Assembly (NCBI GenBank): GCA_964531675.1
Contig: CAZHFW010000038.1
Span: forward strand, 1-35,958
Length of the DNA: 35,958 nucleotides
Direction of reading: 5' to 3'
From: CAZHFW01 sp964531675
GTDB lineage: Bacteria > Planctomycetota > Phycisphaerae > Phycisphaerales > UBA1924
Part shown: positions 34,903 through 35,958 of the stretch, piece by piece
Position numbering within the stretch: the stretch's first letter is position 1
Layout: every line of letters begins with the position of its first letter
Position numbers and translations under genes: made by a program
The notes under the pieces: generated by a model
Seen by the model: only the letters and a program-made list of their open reading frames with translations
Told to the model about the DNA's origin: nothing
Database searches by the model: none

Positions 34903-35958
34903 ATGAGTCAGTCCGCTGGCAACTTCGATCTGAACAAGTACGAGCCCAAGCCCGGGGGGCGGGAGGGGCGTGGGGATCGTGGTGCGCGGGCGCGGGAGCC
35001 CTTGGGCAAGCTCTTTGACAAGATGCCGCCGCAATCTCCGGAAGCGGAGATGTCGCTCCTGGGCTCGATGATCCTGGACCCGAGCGTGATCGGGGACGTG
35101 ATCGGGCTGGTGGGCAAGGCCGAGGACTTCTACCTCGAGAAGCACGGGCATATTTTCCGCGCGCTGGTGGATGTGTACGACCGGCACCACTCGGGCGATC
35201 TGGTGCAGATCAATGAGCTGCTGCGCGATCGCGGCGTGCTGGAGGGGATCGGCGGCGCGGACTATCTGGCGACCTTGGCCAACGCGGTTCCCAGCGCGGT
35301 GAACGCGCCGTTCTACGCGAAGATCGTCGCGGAGAAGGCCAAGCTGCGCCGGCTGATCGATGCTGCGGGGCAGATCCTGTACGACGCGTACCACGCGGGC
35401 GATCTGGGGCCCGAAGGTGCGAAAGAGACGCTCGACCGCGCGGAGATGATGGTCTTCGAGATCGCGCAGGAGCAGGACAAGAGCGATCCCCAGCTGCTCA
35501 AGGACCTGCTGCAGATCGAGATCGACCGCATCGAGGCCAACGAGGGCAAGGGCTACTCGGGATTGCCGACGGGGTTCAGCGACCTGGACGAGATGCTGCG
35601 GGGTTTGCAGCAAGGCGAACTGCTCATCCTGGCGGCCCGTCCCTCGATGGGCAAGACGGCGCTGGCGCTCAACCTGGCGGAGCAGATCGCGATCGGCGGC
35701 GGGTACGACGCGGAAGGCAGGCCGAGGCAATCGGCGCCGGTCGCGGTGTTCTCGCTGGAAATGTCCAAGGGCGCGGTCACCCAGCGACTGCTTTCGGCGC
35801 GGTCGGGGATCAGCTCCCAGCATTTGCGCTCGGGCCAGCGCGTGGACTTTAAGAAGCTGCTCGAGGCGTGCTCGGAGCTCGAGCAGGCCCCGATTTTCAT
35901 CGACGACACGCCCAACATGAGCATCCTGACGCTGCGCGCCAGAGCGCGACGCCTGGTG
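34903..35958 (+). CDS. dnaB: Replicative DNA helicase DnaB (partial, 3' end cut by window)
   Basis: The first 352 codons of the hexameric replicative helicase. A Gly/Arg-rich N-terminal extension of about 35 residues precedes the DnaB N-terminal domain (PPQSPEAEMSLLGSMILDPSVI, FYLEKHGHIFRALVDVYDR). The linker is followed by the RecA-like domain: GLPTGFSDLDEMLRGLQQGELLILAARPSMGKTALALN with the Walker A motif, and VFSLEMSKGAVTQRLL. The window ends inside the ATPase domain (LRARARRLV), so the Walker B aspartate region is only partly visible. The start has no strong Shine-Dalgarno; GATACT ends nine bases before the ATG. Confidence 0.97.
   Translation, partial: MSQSAGNFDLNKYEPKPGGREGRGDRGARAREPLGKLFDKMPPQSPEAEMSLLGSMILDPSVIGDVIGLVGKAEDFYLEKHGHIFRALVDVYDRHHSGDLVQINELLRDRGVLEGIGGADYLATLANAVPSAVNAPFYAKIVAEKAKLRRLIDAAGQILYDAYHAGDLGPEGAKETLDRAEMMVFEIAQEQDKSDPQLLKDLLQIEIDRIEANEGKGYSGLPTGFSDLDEMLRGLQQGELLILAARPSMGKTALALNLAEQIAIGGGYDAEGRPRQSAPVAVFSLEMSKGAVTQRLLSARSGISSQHLRSGQRVDFKKLLEACSELEQAPIFIDDTPNMSILTLRARARRLV

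Overview
The window is GC-rich, gene-dense bacterial chromosome, most likely from a member of the Planctomycetota, class Phycisphaerae. This is an inference from gene content: a sigma-70 factor of the planctomycete type that lacks region 3, a prepilin-like secreted protein of planctomycete style, a Tat-exported beta-helix protein, a lipoprotein with dockerin/EF-hand-like calcium loops, and a secreted alpha-toroid (prenyltransferase/squalene-oxidase repeat) protein. No species can be named from the sequence alone. No rRNA, tRNA, CRISPR array, integrase or transposase was found. Both ends cut genes: rpoB on the left and dnaB on the right.

Layout. 1-5838 (minus strand) is the ribosomal/RNA polymerase operon rplK-rplA-rplJ-rplL-rpoB, with structured intercistronic regions before rplK, before rplL and between rplL and rpoB. 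5839-10495 is accessory: a Tat-exported beta-helix protein, a lipoprotein and a small membrane-anchored coiled-coil protein, separated by long gaps that hold two families of REP-like palindromes. 10496-11620 (minus) is the sigma factor. 11621-12600 is a 980-base gene-less block rich in inverted repeats that ends in a strong plus-strand terminator; it may encode a structured RNA. 12601-14846 holds Mn-type superoxide dismutase and an exported esterase with a glycogen-binding-like domain. 15148-18773 is a two-gene unit: a membrane-anchored, catalytically degenerate GspE/PilB-like protein and a CvpA-like membrane protein with a large extracytoplasmic domain. 19002-20983 pairs cysteine dioxygenase with a class V PLP enzyme.

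21192-35958 is mixed housekeeping and envelope genes: M32 carboxypeptidase, a GNAT acetyltransferase, RsmE, an alpha-toroid secreted protein, a low-complexity membrane protein, a cysteine-rich hypothetical protein, asparaginyl-tRNA synthetase, a zinc-ribbon membrane protein, a pseudopilin-like protein, RlmN, an HDOD protein, PdxH and DnaB.

The strongest candidates for something undescribed are: (a) the pseudo-ATPase plus CvpA-like pair, (b) cysteine dioxygenase carrying the animal-type crosslink cysteine beside a class V PLP enzyme, (c) the two palindrome families, whose stems show compensatory base changes between copies, (d) the inverted-repeat-rich, terminator-ended block before the superoxide dismutase gene, and (e) a set of genes without a Shine-Dalgarno sequence that have a -10-like hexamer 5 to 9 bases before the start codon, suggesting leaderless transcripts.
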